Assembly: GCA_937891785.1 (NCBI GenBank)
Contig: CALAGN010000149.1
Coordinates: forward strand, 1 to 64,000
DNA: 64,000 nt
Reading direction: 5' to 3'
Source of the DNA: an uncultured Octadecabacter sp.
Lineage (GTDB): Bacteria > Pseudomonadota > Alphaproteobacteria > Rhodobacterales > Rhodobacteraceae
This document shows, in pieces, positions 40,929-50,157 of this stretch. The position numbers were made by a program, and so were the translations under genes. Position 1 is the stretch's first letter. Every line of letters starts with the position of its first letter. The notes under the pieces were generated by a model. It saw nothing but the letters and a program-made list of their open reading frames with translations. It searched no databases and was not told the DNA's origin.

Positions 40929-42200
40929 ATGGCTGACCAGTATTTCACCAATGCGCGTCTGATTGATCCTGAAGCGGGAACCGATAGCATTGGTTGGTTG
41001 CGGGTTAGCGATGGCATGATTGCCGACGTTGGGGTCGGTAATGCGCCAACGGCAGGCCTTGATTGTGGCGGCAAATGCCTTGCCCCCGGAATCGTTGATA
41101 TTGGTGTCAAAGTCAGCGAACCGGGTGAGCGACATAAGGAAAGCTTTCGCAGTGCGGGTCGTGCAGCGGCGGCGGGTGGCGTGACCACTATGGTCACACG
41201 CCCTGATACCGATCCCGCGATCGATACACCCGAAGTTCTGGAGTTCGTCGCCAAACGCGCGCTGGCTGATAGCGCGGTGCGTGTTTTGCCGATGTCCGCA
41301 TTGACCAAAGGTCGCGCTGGGCGCGAAATGGTCGAGATCGGGTTCCTGAAAGACGCAGGTGCTGTGGCGTTCACCGATTGCGACCGTGTCGTTACCGACA
41401 ACAAGGTTTTTTCGCGCGCGCTGACCTATGCGCGCAGTCTGGGTGCATTGGTGATCGCGCATGTGCAAGACGCGAACCTGTCGCGGGGTGCCGCTGTCAC
41501 CAGCGGCAAATTTGCATCGTTGCGGGGTCTGCCTGGCGTTAGCCCGATGGCCGAACGCATGGGATTGGATCGAGATATCGCCCTGCTGGAAATGACGGGT
41601 GCGCGCTATCATGCGGATCAGATCACCACTGCCCGCGCCCTGCCGGCGCTGGAGCGGGCCAAGGCGAACGGACTGGATATTACAGCGGGTGTGGGCATCC
41701 ACCACCTGACGCTGAATGAACTGGACGTGGCCGACTACCGGACGTTCTTTAAGCTAAAACCGCCCTTGCGGAGCGAGGATGATCGGCTGGCCGTGGTCGA
41801 GGCTGTGGCCAGTGGGCTGATCGACATCATTAGCTCCATGCACACACCGCAGGACGAAGAAAGCAAACGCTTGCCCTATGAAGAAGCCGCGGGCGGAGCA
41901 GTCGCGCTTGAAACGCTGCTGCCCGCCGCTTTGCGTCTCTATCACGCGGGGCATCTGGACCTGCCAACCCTGTTCCGCGCCATGTCGCTGAACCCGTCGC
42001 GCCGATTGGGGCTGGAGACAGGGCGTCTGGCCGTTGGTGCGCCTGCGGACTTGGTATTGTTCGATCCTGATGCGCCATTCCTACTGAACCGTGCTAAGCT
42101 GCATTCCAAGTCCAAAAACACGCCCTTTGATGGCGCGCGCCTACAGGGTCGCGTGATCGGCACTTGGGTGGCGGGCAAGAACGTGACCGAGGAGTCTTAG
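40929..42200 (+). CDS. Dihydroorotase-like pseudoenzyme (PyrC')
   Basis: 423 residues with the full amidohydrolase layout of type I dihydroorotase (LAPGIVD, EPGERHKESF, AAAAGGVTTMVTRP, HHLTL, FKLKPPLR, LGLETGRLAVGAPADLVLFD). The active site is gone. The metal motif HxH after IVD reads GVK (59-61), the second His of the usual HxxHxST is Gln231 (YHADQITT), and the catalytic Asp of TDHAPH is Met (SMHTPQ, ~304). It therefore should not cyclise carbamoyl aspartate. By analogy with Pseudomonas PyrC' it probably scaffolds aspartate carbamoyltransferase; a catalytic PyrC must be elsewhere. Confidence 0.9.
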   Translation: MADQYFTNARLIDPEAGTDSIGWLRVSDGMIADVGVGNAPTAGLDCGGKCLAPGIVDIGVKVSEPGERHKESFRSAGRAAAAGGVTTMVTRPDTDPAIDTPEVLEFVAKRALADSAVRVLPMSALTKGRAGREMVEIGFLKDAGAVAFTDCDRVVTDNKVFSRALTYARSLGALVIAHVQDANLSRGAAVTSGKFASLRGLPGVSPMAERMGLDRDIALLEMTGARYHADQITTARALPALERAKANGLDITAGVGIHHLTLNELDVADYRTFFKLKPPLRSEDDRLAVVEAVASGLIDIISSMHTPQDEESKRLPYEEAAGGAVALETLLPAALRLYHAGHLDLPTLFRAMSLNPSRRLGLETGRLAVGAPADLVLFDPDAPFLLNRAKLHSKSKNTPFDGARLQGRVIGTWVAGKNVTEES

Positions 42201-42809
42201 ATGTCGACGATTGAAAATACGGCCATTGTGCTGACACTCTGGGCGACGATTGGCTATCTGCTGGGGTCGGTTCCGTTTGGTGTGATCCTTGCGCGGGTTA
42301 TGGGCCTTGGCAATCTGCGCGAGATCGGGTCGGGCAATATTGGCGCGACCAACGTCTTGCGCACAGGGAACAAGAAAGCAGCCGTGCTGACGCTGCTATT
42401 TGATGCGGGCAAGGGCGCGGTTGTGGTGCTGCTGGCACGCGCCTTGGCGGGCGAGGATGCAGCGCAAATTGCAGCACTCGCGGCGTTCATCGGGCACTGC
42501 TTTCCGATCTGGCTGGGCTTTCGCGGCGGCAAAGGTGTTGCGACCTATATCGGGATCGTGCTGGCACTGGCCTGGCCCGTGGGCCTTGCGGTTTGTGCGA
42601 CGTGGTTAGTTGTAGCTGCGGTCCTGCGTTATTCATCGCTTGCAGCTTTGCTTGCGGCGGGGATGGGCCCAGTCTGGGCAAGCCTGCTGGGATATGGCAA
42701 CATCTTCTTTCTGGGCGTCACGCTCGCGCTGCTGATCTATTTGCGTCACTGGGGCAATATCCAGCGATTGCGTGCGGGTAGCGAAACAAAAATCGGCGCA
42801 AAATCCTGA
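42201..42809 (+). CDS. plsY: Glycerol-3-phosphate acyltransferase PlsY
   Basis: Transfers acyl groups from acyl-phosphate to glycerol-3-phosphate, the first step in phospholipid synthesis; inner membrane. 202 residues with about six spans. The three cytoplasmic motifs are GSVPFGVILARVMG, SGNIGATNVLR (phosphate binding) and GFRGGKGVAT. It begins immediately after the PyrC' stop, ending the pyr operon. The C-terminal tail RHWGNIQRLRAGSE is usual. Confidence 0.94.
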   Translation: MSTIENTAIVLTLWATIGYLLGSVPFGVILARVMGLGNLREIGSGNIGATNVLRTGNKKAAVLTLLFDAGKGAVVVLLARALAGEDAAQIAALAAFIGHCFPIWLGFRGGKGVATYIGIVLALAWPVGLAVCATWLVVAAVLRYSSLAALLAAGMGPVWASLLGYGNIFFLGVTLALLIYLRHWGNIQRLRAGSETKIGAKS

Positions 42810-42898
42810 TCCTTCGAAAAATAGTTTTGCATCCTTGATCCAATTGGCGAATGCTAGCCTCACTTTAGTATGCAAATTTTATTTGAAGGGAACGTATT

Positions 42899-43258
42899 AT
42901 GGGTTTTGGGGACGCGATCCGCACCTGCCTCAGTAAATATCTCACCATTCAGGGCCGCGCGCGGCGGTCTGAATACTGGTGGTTCTATCTGTTTGTGATT
43001 CTTGTCGCCACGCTGCCGACCCAGCTGGGTATGGCTATGGAATCGGGGCCAATTATGGTAATCGGCGGGCTACTGTCACTCGCGCTGATCATTCCGACCA
43101 TCACTGCCGGTATTCGCCGGTTTCACGACAAGGATAAATCCGGCTGGTGGTTCTTTATCGGTCTGGTGCCGCTCGTTGGGATCATTCTGCTGCTGTACTG
43201 GTTCGTGACGCCGGGTACCGCTGGTCCGAACCGCTTTGGCGAAGACCCGCTAGCATAG
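42899..43258 (+). CDS. DUF805 family membrane protein
   Basis: 119-residue membrane protein. DUF805 landmarks are YLTIQGRARRSEYWWFYLF at the start, a pair of central spans, RRFHDKDKSGWWFFIGLVPLVG and the closing PGTAGPNRFGEDPLA. Function unknown. An AAGGGAACG ribosome-binding region precedes the ATG. It stands alone, with its own 89-base upstream gap, and shares a bidirectional terminator with gshA. Confidence 0.9.
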   Translation: MGFGDAIRTCLSKYLTIQGRARRSEYWWFYLFVILVATLPTQLGMAMESGPIMVIGGLLSLALIIPTITAGIRRFHDKDKSGWWFFIGLVPLVGIILLLYWFVTPGTAGPNRFGEDPLA

Positions 43259-43277
43259 TCTCGCACCACAAATTTCC

Positions 43278-43308
43278 AAAAAGGCGCGCCCAACCGGCGC
43301 GCCTTTTT
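43278..43308. terminator. Bidirectional Rho-independent terminator
   Basis: AAAAA-GGCGCGCC-CAACC-GGCGCGCC-TTTTT: a perfect 8-bp GC stem, extended to 13 bp by the A/T flanks. It lies between the convergent stops of the DUF805 gene and gshA and serves both strands. Confidence 0.93.
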
Positions 43309-43310
43309 CA

Positions 43311-44681
43311 TCAATAGCTATGCTCGCCGTAAATCCGAGTCAGATCACCGTTCCAATCGCCATTGTAGCGGTCAAGCAATTCGTCGGCAGGTGTCTTGCC
43401 TGTCTCAACGGTTTCTTTCAGCGCGTTCAGGAAATGCGTTTCATCCGCTAGCATGCCGCCCGCACCCGGCTTGGCGCGATTGCGCAATCCGGTTTCGGAA
43501 ATCGCCACGGCCTCGCGCGCGATGTCATGCATCGAGATATTACCGACCTTGGCTTGCAAACCGTCCACAGATGCGGCCACGCGCAGCGCTTCGCGGGTGT
43601 CGGCGTCCCAGTCTTTCACCAGATCCCATGCGGCATCGAGTGCCTCTTGATCATAGGTCAACCCGACCCAGAATGCGGGCAGTGCGCACAGGCGCCGCCA
43701 AGGGCCACCGTCGGCCCCGCGCATTTCAATGAATTGCTTGATGCGCGCTTCGGGGAATACCGTCGTCAGGTGGTCCGCCCAATCCGAAAGCGTCGGCATT
43801 TCGCCGGGCAGCGCGGGCAGTTCGCCCTTTAGGAAATCGCGGAACGATTGGCCCAAGGCGTCGATATATTTGCCGTCGCGATAGACAAAATACATCGGCA
43901 CATCGAGAACCCATTCGGCCCAGCGTTCAAAGCCCATGCCGTCCTCGAAGACCCACGGCAGCATACCTGTGCGGGCGGGATCAAGATCGCGCCAGATACG
44001 GCTGCGCCATGACTTGTGACCGTTTGGTTTACCCTCAAAGAATGGCGAATTGGCGAACAGCGCAGTGGCGACCGGCTGTAGAGCCAAGGCCACGCGCAGT
44101 TTTTGCACCATGTCTGCCTCGCTGCCAAAGTCGAGGTTCACCTGCACGGTGCAGGTCCGATACATCATTTCAGTGCCGTGTGTGCCGACGCGGCCCATGT
44201 AGTTGGTCATCAGTTTGTAGCGGCCCTTGGGCATCATATCCATCTGCTCGTGGGTCCAGATCGGAGCGGCACCAAGGCCGATGAACCCCACACCGATCTT
44301 GTCGGCCACATCTTTGACTTCACGCAGGTGTTCGTTCACTTCATCGCAAGTCTGATGGATGGTTTCCAGCGGTGCGCCCGAAAGTTCCAGCTGCCCGCCC
44401 GGTTCAAGGCTGACGTTTGCCCCGTCTTTTTCAAGGCCGATGATATTGTCGCCTTCAAGAACCGGCGCCCAGTTGTAGGTATCGCGCAGCGCCGTCAGCA
44501 CAGCTTTGACCGACCGGTCCCCATCGTAGGGCAGCGGCTTTAGCGTGTCTTTGCAATAGCCGAACTTTTCGTGCTCGGTGCCAATGCGCCACTTGTCTTT
44601 GGGCTTGCAACCGTCGGCCAGATACTCGGCCAGTTGTTCGTGCCGCTCGATCGGGCCGCCGCCGGTTTGTGGGATAGACAT
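43311..44681 (-). CDS. gshA: Glutamate--cysteine ligase (plant/alphaproteobacterial type)
   Basis: First enzyme of glutathione synthesis, 456 residues, cytoplasmic. It belongs to the GCS2 class seen in plants and alphaproteobacteria: RIGTEHEKFGY near residue 33, VSLEPGGQLELSGAP (glutamate/ATP site), GTEMMYRTCTVQVNLDFGSE, and FIEMRGADGGPWRR. The two cysteines that redox-regulate the plant enzyme cannot be matched with confidence. A promoter is likely in the 80-base gap upstream. A 5-oxoprolinase of the same cycle lies 5.5 kb away. Confidence 0.95.
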   Translation of the reverse strand: MSIPQTGGGPIERHEQLAEYLADGCKPKDKWRIGTEHEKFGYCKDTLKPLPYDGDRSVKAVLTALRDTYNWAPVLEGDNIIGLEKDGANVSLEPGGQLELSGAPLETIHQTCDEVNEHLREVKDVADKIGVGFIGLGAAPIWTHEQMDMMPKGRYKLMTNYMGRVGTHGTEMMYRTCTVQVNLDFGSEADMVQKLRVALALQPVATALFANSPFFEGKPNGHKSWRSRIWRDLDPARTGMLPWVFEDGMGFERWAEWVLDVPMYFVYRDGKYIDALGQSFRDFLKGELPALPGEMPTLSDWADHLTTVFPEARIKQFIEMRGADGGPWRRLCALPAFWVGLTYDQEALDAAWDLVKDWDADTREALRVAASVDGLQAKVGNISMHDIAREAVAISETGLRNRAKPGAGGMLADETHFLNALKETVETGKTPADELLDRYNGDWNGDLTRIYGEHSY

Positions 44682-44760
44682 GAGATGGGCCTCGCTTGGA
44701 CAAATTAGGTGTTTAGAGGTGGTCTTAACGGGCGGCTATGTCAATCGGGTTTGCACAAAC

Positions 44761-45291
44761 TTAGTGCAACTGAAGGTGCGGTTTTTGCCAGATGGTATAG
44801 CGCGCGTTCTGGGTGGAATGCGCGGCGCTGATCGCCTTTTCATAGTCGACGCCCTGAAGTGCCGCGAGCGCATCAAACAATGTGTCGGCCCCGGTTGCAT
44901 TGCCGGGTATCATGAGGGGGGCCGCGCCATCCATATAAAAGGTCCAGATCAAGTCGCTGCCAACCGGGCCTTGGTCGGTTGTTTCAATCTCTACGCGGTT
45001 CAAGTGATCAATCGATACGGCACCGCCGCCTGTGGGGCCGAAATAGGTAATTTGGCGTTCGTCCACTTCGACCACGCCGGGGCCATCGTTTGCTTGGGGG
45101 AACCGTGCGTTGCGCGCGGCGATCACGGTCAGGGCTACTCCCGATGCCGCCACAATTGCGCCGATGGCCTGCCAGAACAGCCCGCCGCGCAGAAAAAGCC
45201 ACGCACCAAAGAGTGTGAGCGCCACCCAGATTGCAGTTTCGGCCCAACGCAGCAGACCTGCGCGGGCTTCGGGACGGATGAATTCAGCCAT
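44761..45291 (-). CDS. Conserved membrane protein, function unknown
   Basis: 176 residues with two hydrophobic spans near 18-58 (AIWVALTLFGAWLFLRGGLFW and AIGAIVAASGVALTVIAA). A soluble domain of beta character follows (VVEVDERQITYFGPTGGG, LNRVEIET, SDLIWTFYMDG). The layout recalls small bacterial PH-like membrane proteins. The start overlaps the preceding GNAT gene by eight bases, so it is the last gene of an rsmE-GNAT operon. Confidence 0.75.
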   Translation of the reverse strand: MAEFIRPEARAGLLRWAETAIWVALTLFGAWLFLRGGLFWQAIGAIVAASGVALTVIAARNARFPQANDGPGVVEVDERQITYFGPTGGGAVSIDHLNRVEIETTDQGPVGSDLIWTFYMDGAAPLMIPGNATGADTLFDALAALQGVDYEKAISAAHSTQNARYTIWQKPHLQLH

Positions 45292-46123
45292 GGGCGACCT
45301 GCGGTGTTTTGAATAGGTGAAGGGTAAAATGACCCGCGCGTTGAAAGCCAATGGCGCCGAAAGCGCGCTGTGCAGCAGGATTGGCTGCGGCAAGGATTGC
45401 ACGGGTGACGTCGTTTCTGTGTGCTTCTTGCAGGTGGAGGGCAACGGCGCGACGCGCGTATCCTTTGCCGCGAAATTCAGGGGGCGTATAGACGCCACCG
45501 ATTTGCACGGTGTGGGGCAGAGCCGCGTTAAAGCCGGTCATTGCAACGGGTGTGTCGTTGACCAACAAAATGCGGTGGCTGTCGTTGGCGATGAACATGG
45601 TTACATCGCGGGCGCCAATTTCGGCGGCATTGTCAGGGTCGATACCCATCGCCTCGACCACAAAGGCGGCGCGCCATTGCGCCATTTGGGTAAGGTTGTT
45701 CTTGGACAGCGCGGCAAGCTGACCGTCGCCCTCGGGAATAACAAGATCGGCAAGTTCAAGCTGCATCAGCGGTTCGCGCCCGTTCAGGCCTGCAGGGGCG
45801 TTGCCGAGGCTCAGGGCGGAAACTATGGCGGCGCATTGGCTGCCGTCACCGGCAAGACCGATCAACGGGCGGTTTGCGCAGATTTCAGCGATGTCGGCCC
45901 AGTTGCCTGACGGGCAATTGGGCATAACCATGCCCTCGTTGGTGATGCTTAACACATCGGTGATCGTGTCCGCGTCTTTGGCAAGCCAGACCCGAACACC
46001 ACGCGGCGCATCGCTGTTCCAGCCATGCCGGCGTAAGTTGGACAGGGGAAACATTGCGGTGGCGATATGGGCTGTTAGAAATGCCGCGATTGCTGGCAGA
46101 TCGGCCTGTACGGCGGCCCGCAT
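45284..46123 (-). CDS. GNAT family N-acetyltransferase
   Basis: 279-residue protein with a diverged N-terminal half and a GNAT domain in the C-terminal half. The acetyl-CoA motif is GGVYTPPEFRGKGYARRAV near 213-231, followed by AAANPAAQRAFGAIGFQRAGHF. The substrate is unknown. The ATG at 46123 overlaps the rsmE stop (TGATG); in-frame GTG and TTG codons just upstream are less likely. It sits between rsmE and a membrane protein in one operon. Confidence 0.85.
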   Translation of the reverse strand: MRAAVQADLPAIAAFLTAHIATAMFPLSNLRRHGWNSDAPRGVRVWLAKDADTITDVLSITNEGMVMPNCPSGNWADIAEICANRPLIGLAGDGSQCAAIVSALSLGNAPAGLNGREPLMQLELADLVIPEGDGQLAALSKNNLTQMAQWRAAFVVEAMGIDPDNAAEIGARDVTMFIANDSHRILLVNDTPVAMTGFNAALPHTVQIGGVYTPPEFRGKGYARRAVALHLQEAHRNDVTRAILAAANPAAQRAFGAIGFQRAGHFTLHLFKTPQVAHG

Positions 46124-46839
46124 CACCAATCCCCCAAATGTTGTTGCCAGACGGTCAGCGCGGCCACAGCGGCGGTATCAGCGCGCAGAATGCGTGGGCC
46201 AAGGCTGACAGCATGCGCGTAGGGCAAGGCATGCAGGCGTTTGCGTTCTTTGTCGGAAAACCCGCCCTCTGGGCCGATCAGAATCGCCCACGGGCCTTTG
46301 GTGGTCGCGGTAAGGAACTCGCCGGCGCCAACCAATGCTTCGTCGCAAAACATCAACTGGCGGTCCGCCGGCCAATCGTCCAGCACCTTGCCCAGTTTTT
46401 GCAGATTAGTGACTTCGGGCACATAGGTGCCGCCACATTGTTCGGCCGCTTCAATCGCGTGCGCCTGCAGCCGATCCTGCCTGATTCGTTCGGAATTGGT
46501 GAAATCGGTCTGCACCGGGCAAATCCGCATTGCGCCCATTTCGGCCGCCTTTTCAACGATAAAGTCGGTGCGCGCTTTCTTGATTGGCGCAAAGATAAGC
46601 CATAGGTCGGGGGGCATTTGAAGCGGTTTATTCTGCGCTTCGACTGTCAGTTCGACCCGCTTGCGGCCGGCCGCAGCGATCCGCGCTGTCCATTCCCCGT
46701 CACGCCCGTTGAAAACATGGATGACATCGCCCGCACCAAGCCGCATGACGTTGGCGAGGTAATGCGCCTGATCCGTCAGCGTGATGCCTTGCCCCGTGCC
46801 AAGCGGGGCGTCTACAAAGAGTCGCACAATTGAAGCCAT
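46123..46839 (-). CDS. rsmE: 16S rRNA m3U1498 methyltransferase
   Basis: SPOUT-class methyltransferase that modifies U1498 of 16S rRNA, 238 residues. The N-terminal PUA-like part has HYLANVMRLGAGDVIHVFNG. The trefoil-knot SAM site is ILIGPEGGFSDKE near 187-199, followed by SLGPRILRADTAAVAAL. The start ATG at 46839 is 11 bases from the divergent ubiA start, so the promoters of the two genes must lie within each other's coding sequence. Confidence 0.94.
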   Translation of the reverse strand: MASIVRLFVDAPLGTGQGITLTDQAHYLANVMRLGAGDVIHVFNGRDGEWTARIAAAGRKRVELTVEAQNKPLQMPPDLWLIFAPIKKARTDFIVEKAAEMGAMRICPVQTDFTNSERIRQDRLQAHAIEAAEQCGGTYVPEVTNLQKLGKVLDDWPADRQLMFCDEALVGAGEFLTATTKGPWAILIGPEGGFSDKERKRLHALPYAHAVSLGPRILRADTAAVAALTVWQQHLGDW

Positions 46840-46850
46840 AGGCGGAACAT

Positions 46851-47816
46851 ATGACCGGACACGCGCCGATACCAGAGCAGAGCGGACAGGTTGCCGATGC
46901 TGTGCGTGGAAACTGGGTGGATCGGCTCGCCCCCGCGGCCACACGCCCGTTTTTGCGACTAAGCCGCGCAGATCGCCCGATCGGGACGTGGTTGTTGCTG
47001 TTGCCGTGCTGGTGGGGGCTTGCATTGGCTGCACTGAGCACAGGACGGTTCGGGTTTTTTGATCTGTGGATTGCTGTGGGCTGTGCCATTGGCGCGTTCT
47101 TGATGCGCGGCGCTGGCTGCACATGGAACGATATCACCGACCGCGATATTGACGGTTCAGTGGCGCGCACGGCCTCAAGGCCGATTCCTTCGGGACAAGT
47201 TGGTGTGCGCGCAGCGTTGGCGTGGATGCTGGCGCAGACGCTGGTGTCGCTCTTGATCCTGCTGACGTTCAACTGGGCGGCAATTGGCTTGGGCGTGCTC
47301 GCGTTGTTGCCCGTTGCAATTTACCCGTTTGCCAAGCGGTTTACTTGGTGGCCGCAGGTTTTTCTTGGCATTGCGTTCAACTGGGGCGCGCTGTTGGCGT
47401 GGACAGCGCATACGGGGTCATTAGGCTGGCCTGCGGTGATGCTCTATTTCGGCGGGATCGCGTGGACGCTGTTTTATGACACGATCTATGCCCATCAAGA
47501 CGTTGATGACGACGCGTTGATCGGTGTGAAGTCGACGGCGCGCCTGTTTGGCGACAATAGCCAGCATTGGTTGCGCGGGTTTCTAATGGCAGCGGTGGCG
47601 CTTGTTGGGTTGGCGGTCATCGGTGCGGCCATTGATCGGTCCATGCTTGCGCTAGTGGTGGCGCTGGGCGGACCTTGGGCGTTTGGCTGGCACATGGCGT
47701 GGCAACTACGCCAATTTGACGCAAACGATTCAATCAGCCTGCTACGCCTGTTCCGGTCCAATCGCGATGCTGGCATCATACTTGTGCTGTTTTCCGCCGT
47801 CGCGTTGTTCCTTTGA
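46851..47816 (+). CDS. ubiA: 4-hydroxybenzoate polyprenyltransferase
   Basis: Attaches the polyprenyl tail to 4-hydroxybenzoate in ubiquinone synthesis; inner membrane, about eight or nine spans, 321 residues. The two Asp-rich Mg motifs are NDITDRDID and YAHQDVDDD. SRADRPIGTWLLLLPCWWG starts the conserved part after a ~35-residue soluble N-terminus. Its product chain comes from the polyprenyl synthase encoded at 15633. Divergent from rsmE by 11 bases. Confidence 0.94.
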   Translation: MTGHAPIPEQSGQVADAVRGNWVDRLAPAATRPFLRLSRADRPIGTWLLLLPCWWGLALAALSTGRFGFFDLWIAVGCAIGAFLMRGAGCTWNDITDRDIDGSVARTASRPIPSGQVGVRAALAWMLAQTLVSLLILLTFNWAAIGLGVLALLPVAIYPFAKRFTWWPQVFLGIAFNWGALLAWTAHTGSLGWPAVMLYFGGIAWTLFYDTIYAHQDVDDDALIGVKSTARLFGDNSQHWLRGFLMAAVALVGLAVIGAAIDRSMLALVVALGGPWAFGWHMAWQLRQFDANDSISLLRLFRSNRDAGIILVLFSAVALFL

Positions 47817-47875
47817 TTGAACCTTCGCCTTTAGGGGCTTAGGAGGTTTGCAGTTACTCAGTTTGCTAGGACGCC

Positions 47876-49780
47876 ATGCGCCTTTCCGCTATTTTCATAC
47901 CCATCGCCGCCTTCGTCATTGCCGCGATCGTTTCAGTCTTTGCTGCACGCGCGACTGTTGCTGTCGTCGAGGACCGCTCGGTCGAGGCAGTTCAAAGCGC
48001 GTTGAACGAGCAGAATCATGACTGGGCCAATGTGCTTGGTGATGGGCTTCAGGTCATTCTTGAAGGTGAGGCCGCATCAGAGGTTATTCGGTTCCGCGCG
48101 ATTTCGATCTCTGGAAGGATGGTCGATGCAAGTCGCGTGATTGATAACATGACCGTGACAGATTTGGCGGCCATCGCGCCACCGGATTTTTCGGTCGAGA
48201 TTTTACGTAACGATAGTGGTGTGTCGCTGATCGGGCTAATTCCGGCAAGCTCGGACCGCGATGCGATTGCCGCGCAGATCAGTGACATCTCTGGTGAAGG
48301 CTTGCCGGTTGCGGATTTGTTGGAAACGGCAGACTATGCTCTGCCGCCAAGCTGGGATTCAGCGATGGATTTTGCCTTGCGCGCCCTTGCGCGGCTGCCG
48401 CGCTCGAAGATTTCGGTTGATCCAGGCGCGGTGGAAATCACCGCAATCTCGGAAAGTTCTGAACAAAAGATCAGCCTCGAGACCGAATTGCGCCGCATCG
48501 TTCCAAGCGATGTGCGTATGTCGCTCAATATCAGCGCGCCACGCCCGGTGATTTCACCATTCACTGTCCGCTTTATTCTTGAAGAAGACGGTGCCCATTT
48601 TGATGCCTGCGCTGTCAGCGCCGGTGTTGGAGAGCAAACCATTATGGCTGCAGCGCGCGCTGTCGGTTTAACTGGATCTGCTGATTGCACACACGCGTTG
48701 GGTGCGCCGTCACGCACCTGGCCTGTTGCCGTCGCGCGTTCCATTGCGGCAGTCGGTGAATTGGGTGGCGGAACGGTGACGCTGTCGGATGCCGATATAA
48801 CGCTTGTCGCGCCGCAGGGGACGGCACAGAGCCTATTTGACCGCGTGGTTGGCGAGCTTGAGAATGACCTTCCCGATGTCTTCGCCCTTGAAGCCATCCT
48901 ACCGGTGGTTCCTGATGCCTCTAGCGAGGGGCCGCCGCAGTTTACTGCGACGCGTAGCCCGGAAGGCGATGTGCAACTGCGTGGGCGCTTGTCAGATGAA
49001 CTCTTAAATACAACCGCCGAGAATTACGCGCGCGCCCGTTTTGGTGGCTCCCAGATTAACATGGGTACACGTATCGTTGAAGGTCTGCCTGCAGATTGGG
49101 CTGTCCGCGTCCTTACCGGGATCGAAGCGCTTTCGATGTTGTCGAATGGGTTTGTTGTGGTCGAGCCCAACAGCCTTGCCGTGCGCGGCAATACCGGTAA
49201 CGAAGAGGCAAGCGCGAGGATTTCGCGCCTCTTGATTGATAAACTGGGCCAAACGGAACAGTTTGAAATAGATGTGACCTATGTTGAGCAACTTGATCTG
49301 GTTGCGGGCCTGCCGACCCCCGAAGAATGCATCGCACAAATTATTGGGCTGTCTGCTGAACGCAAGATCACCTTTGAGCCGGGATCGGCGACGATTGATT
49401 CAGCTGCGCAGTCACTTGTGGATGACATTGCCGAAGTTCTGAAACTTTGTGCCGAGTTGCGCATCGAAATTGCCGGCTACACCGATAGCCAAGGTCGCGA
49501 AGAAATGAACCAGCAGCTTAGCCAACGGCGAGCCGAGGCAGTCCTTGTCGCGCTGCTGATGCGCCGTGTTCCCACCGGCAGCTTTTCGGCAATCGGCTAT
49601 GGCGAAGTTGACCCAATTGCGGATAATGACACCGCAGATGGCCGCGAAGCGAACCGGCGGATCGAATTTCGCCTGATAACGCCCGAACCAATCGAAGAAG
49701 TGCTGACTGCGCTAGAAGAAGCTGAGGCCGAAATCGAAGCGGTCGAAGAAGAGACAGGAACGACCGATGAACAGAACTGA
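47876..49780 (+). CDS. OmpA-family protein with BON-like repeats
   Basis: 634-residue envelope protein: an N-terminal signal or anchor helix (IFIPIAAFVIAAIVSVFAARA), then a long region (~40-480) of BON-like alpha/beta repeats. These show as recurring strand segments such as VSLIGLIPASSDRDAI, VTLSDADITLVAPQG, VQLRGRLSDEL and LAVRGNTGNEEA. The OmpA C-terminal peptidoglycan-binding domain follows (~490-605; ITFEPGSATID, IEIAGYTDSQG, LSQRRAEAV, GYGEVDPIADN). A Glu-rich tail ends it. The layout resembles mycobacterial ArfA/OmpATb. It overlaps the coiled-coil gene by 14 bases. Confidence 0.85.
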   Translation: MRLSAIFIPIAAFVIAAIVSVFAARATVAVVEDRSVEAVQSALNEQNHDWANVLGDGLQVILEGEAASEVIRFRAISISGRMVDASRVIDNMTVTDLAAIAPPDFSVEILRNDSGVSLIGLIPASSDRDAIAAQISDISGEGLPVADLLETADYALPPSWDSAMDFALRALARLPRSKISVDPGAVEITAISESSEQKISLETELRRIVPSDVRMSLNISAPRPVISPFTVRFILEEDGAHFDACAVSAGVGEQTIMAAARAVGLTGSADCTHALGAPSRTWPVAVARSIAAVGELGGGTVTLSDADITLVAPQGTAQSLFDRVVGELENDLPDVFALEAILPVVPDASSEGPPQFTATRSPEGDVQLRGRLSDELLNTTAENYARARFGGSQINMGTRIVEGLPADWAVRVLTGIEALSMLSNGFVVVEPNSLAVRGNTGNEEASARISRLLIDKLGQTEQFEIDVTYVEQLDLVAGLPTPEECIAQIIGLSAERKITFEPGSATIDSAAQSLVDDIAEVLKLCAELRIEIAGYTDSQGREEMNQQLSQRRAEAVLVALLMRRVPTGSFSAIGYGEVDPIADNDTADGREANRRIEFRLITPEPIEEVLTALEEAEAEIEAVEEETGTTDEQN

Positions 49781-50090
49781 GTTTATCATTGCCACAGCGA
49801 TCATTTTGTTCGTGGCATTCTGTCTGGGTTGGTTTGCAAGCTGGCTGGTGAATCGCTTTACCCGCATGACCAAAGCCGAGATCGGCGAGTTGGACAAGAT
49901 GGCACAGTCGTTGCACGAAGCTGAAGAAACCCGTGATCAGGCGATCACTTATCTGCAACAGCGCGAAGCCGAGATCACCAATCAACTGACCCAAACCGAG
50001 GCCGAACTGCGTGCGGCGATGGACGGGTTGCGTGTTGCCCGCCAAGAGGCAGAAGAACTGCGCACCTATATTGAGTCTCAAAGCGCCTGA
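49767..50090 (+). CDS. Membrane-anchored coiled-coil protein
   Basis: 107 residues: one N-terminal hydrophobic helix (IIATAIILFVAFCLGWFASWLV, residues ~7-28), then a charged heptad-rich helix to the end (EIGELDKMAQSLHEAEETRDQ, and TQTEAELRAAMDGLRVA). It is a bitopic inner-membrane protein with a coiled coil. No named family is known to me. The 14-base overlap with the BON/OmpA gene means coupled translation, so the two may form an envelope-spanning complex. Confidence 0.78.
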   Translation: MNRTEFIIATAIILFVAFCLGWFASWLVNRFTRMTKAEIGELDKMAQSLHEAEETRDQAITYLQQREAEITNQLTQTEAELRAAMDGLRVARQEAEELRTYIESQSA

Positions 50091-50157
50091 ATGCTGCGTC
50101 TTGCGGTCCGGTTCGAAACCCCATCCAATGCCATCTGAATGAATGGGGATGAACATG

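Noticed and set aside
40929-42200. Annotation as an active dihydroorotase
   Set aside because: Metal ligands and the catalytic Asp are replaced; kept as a pseudoenzyme.
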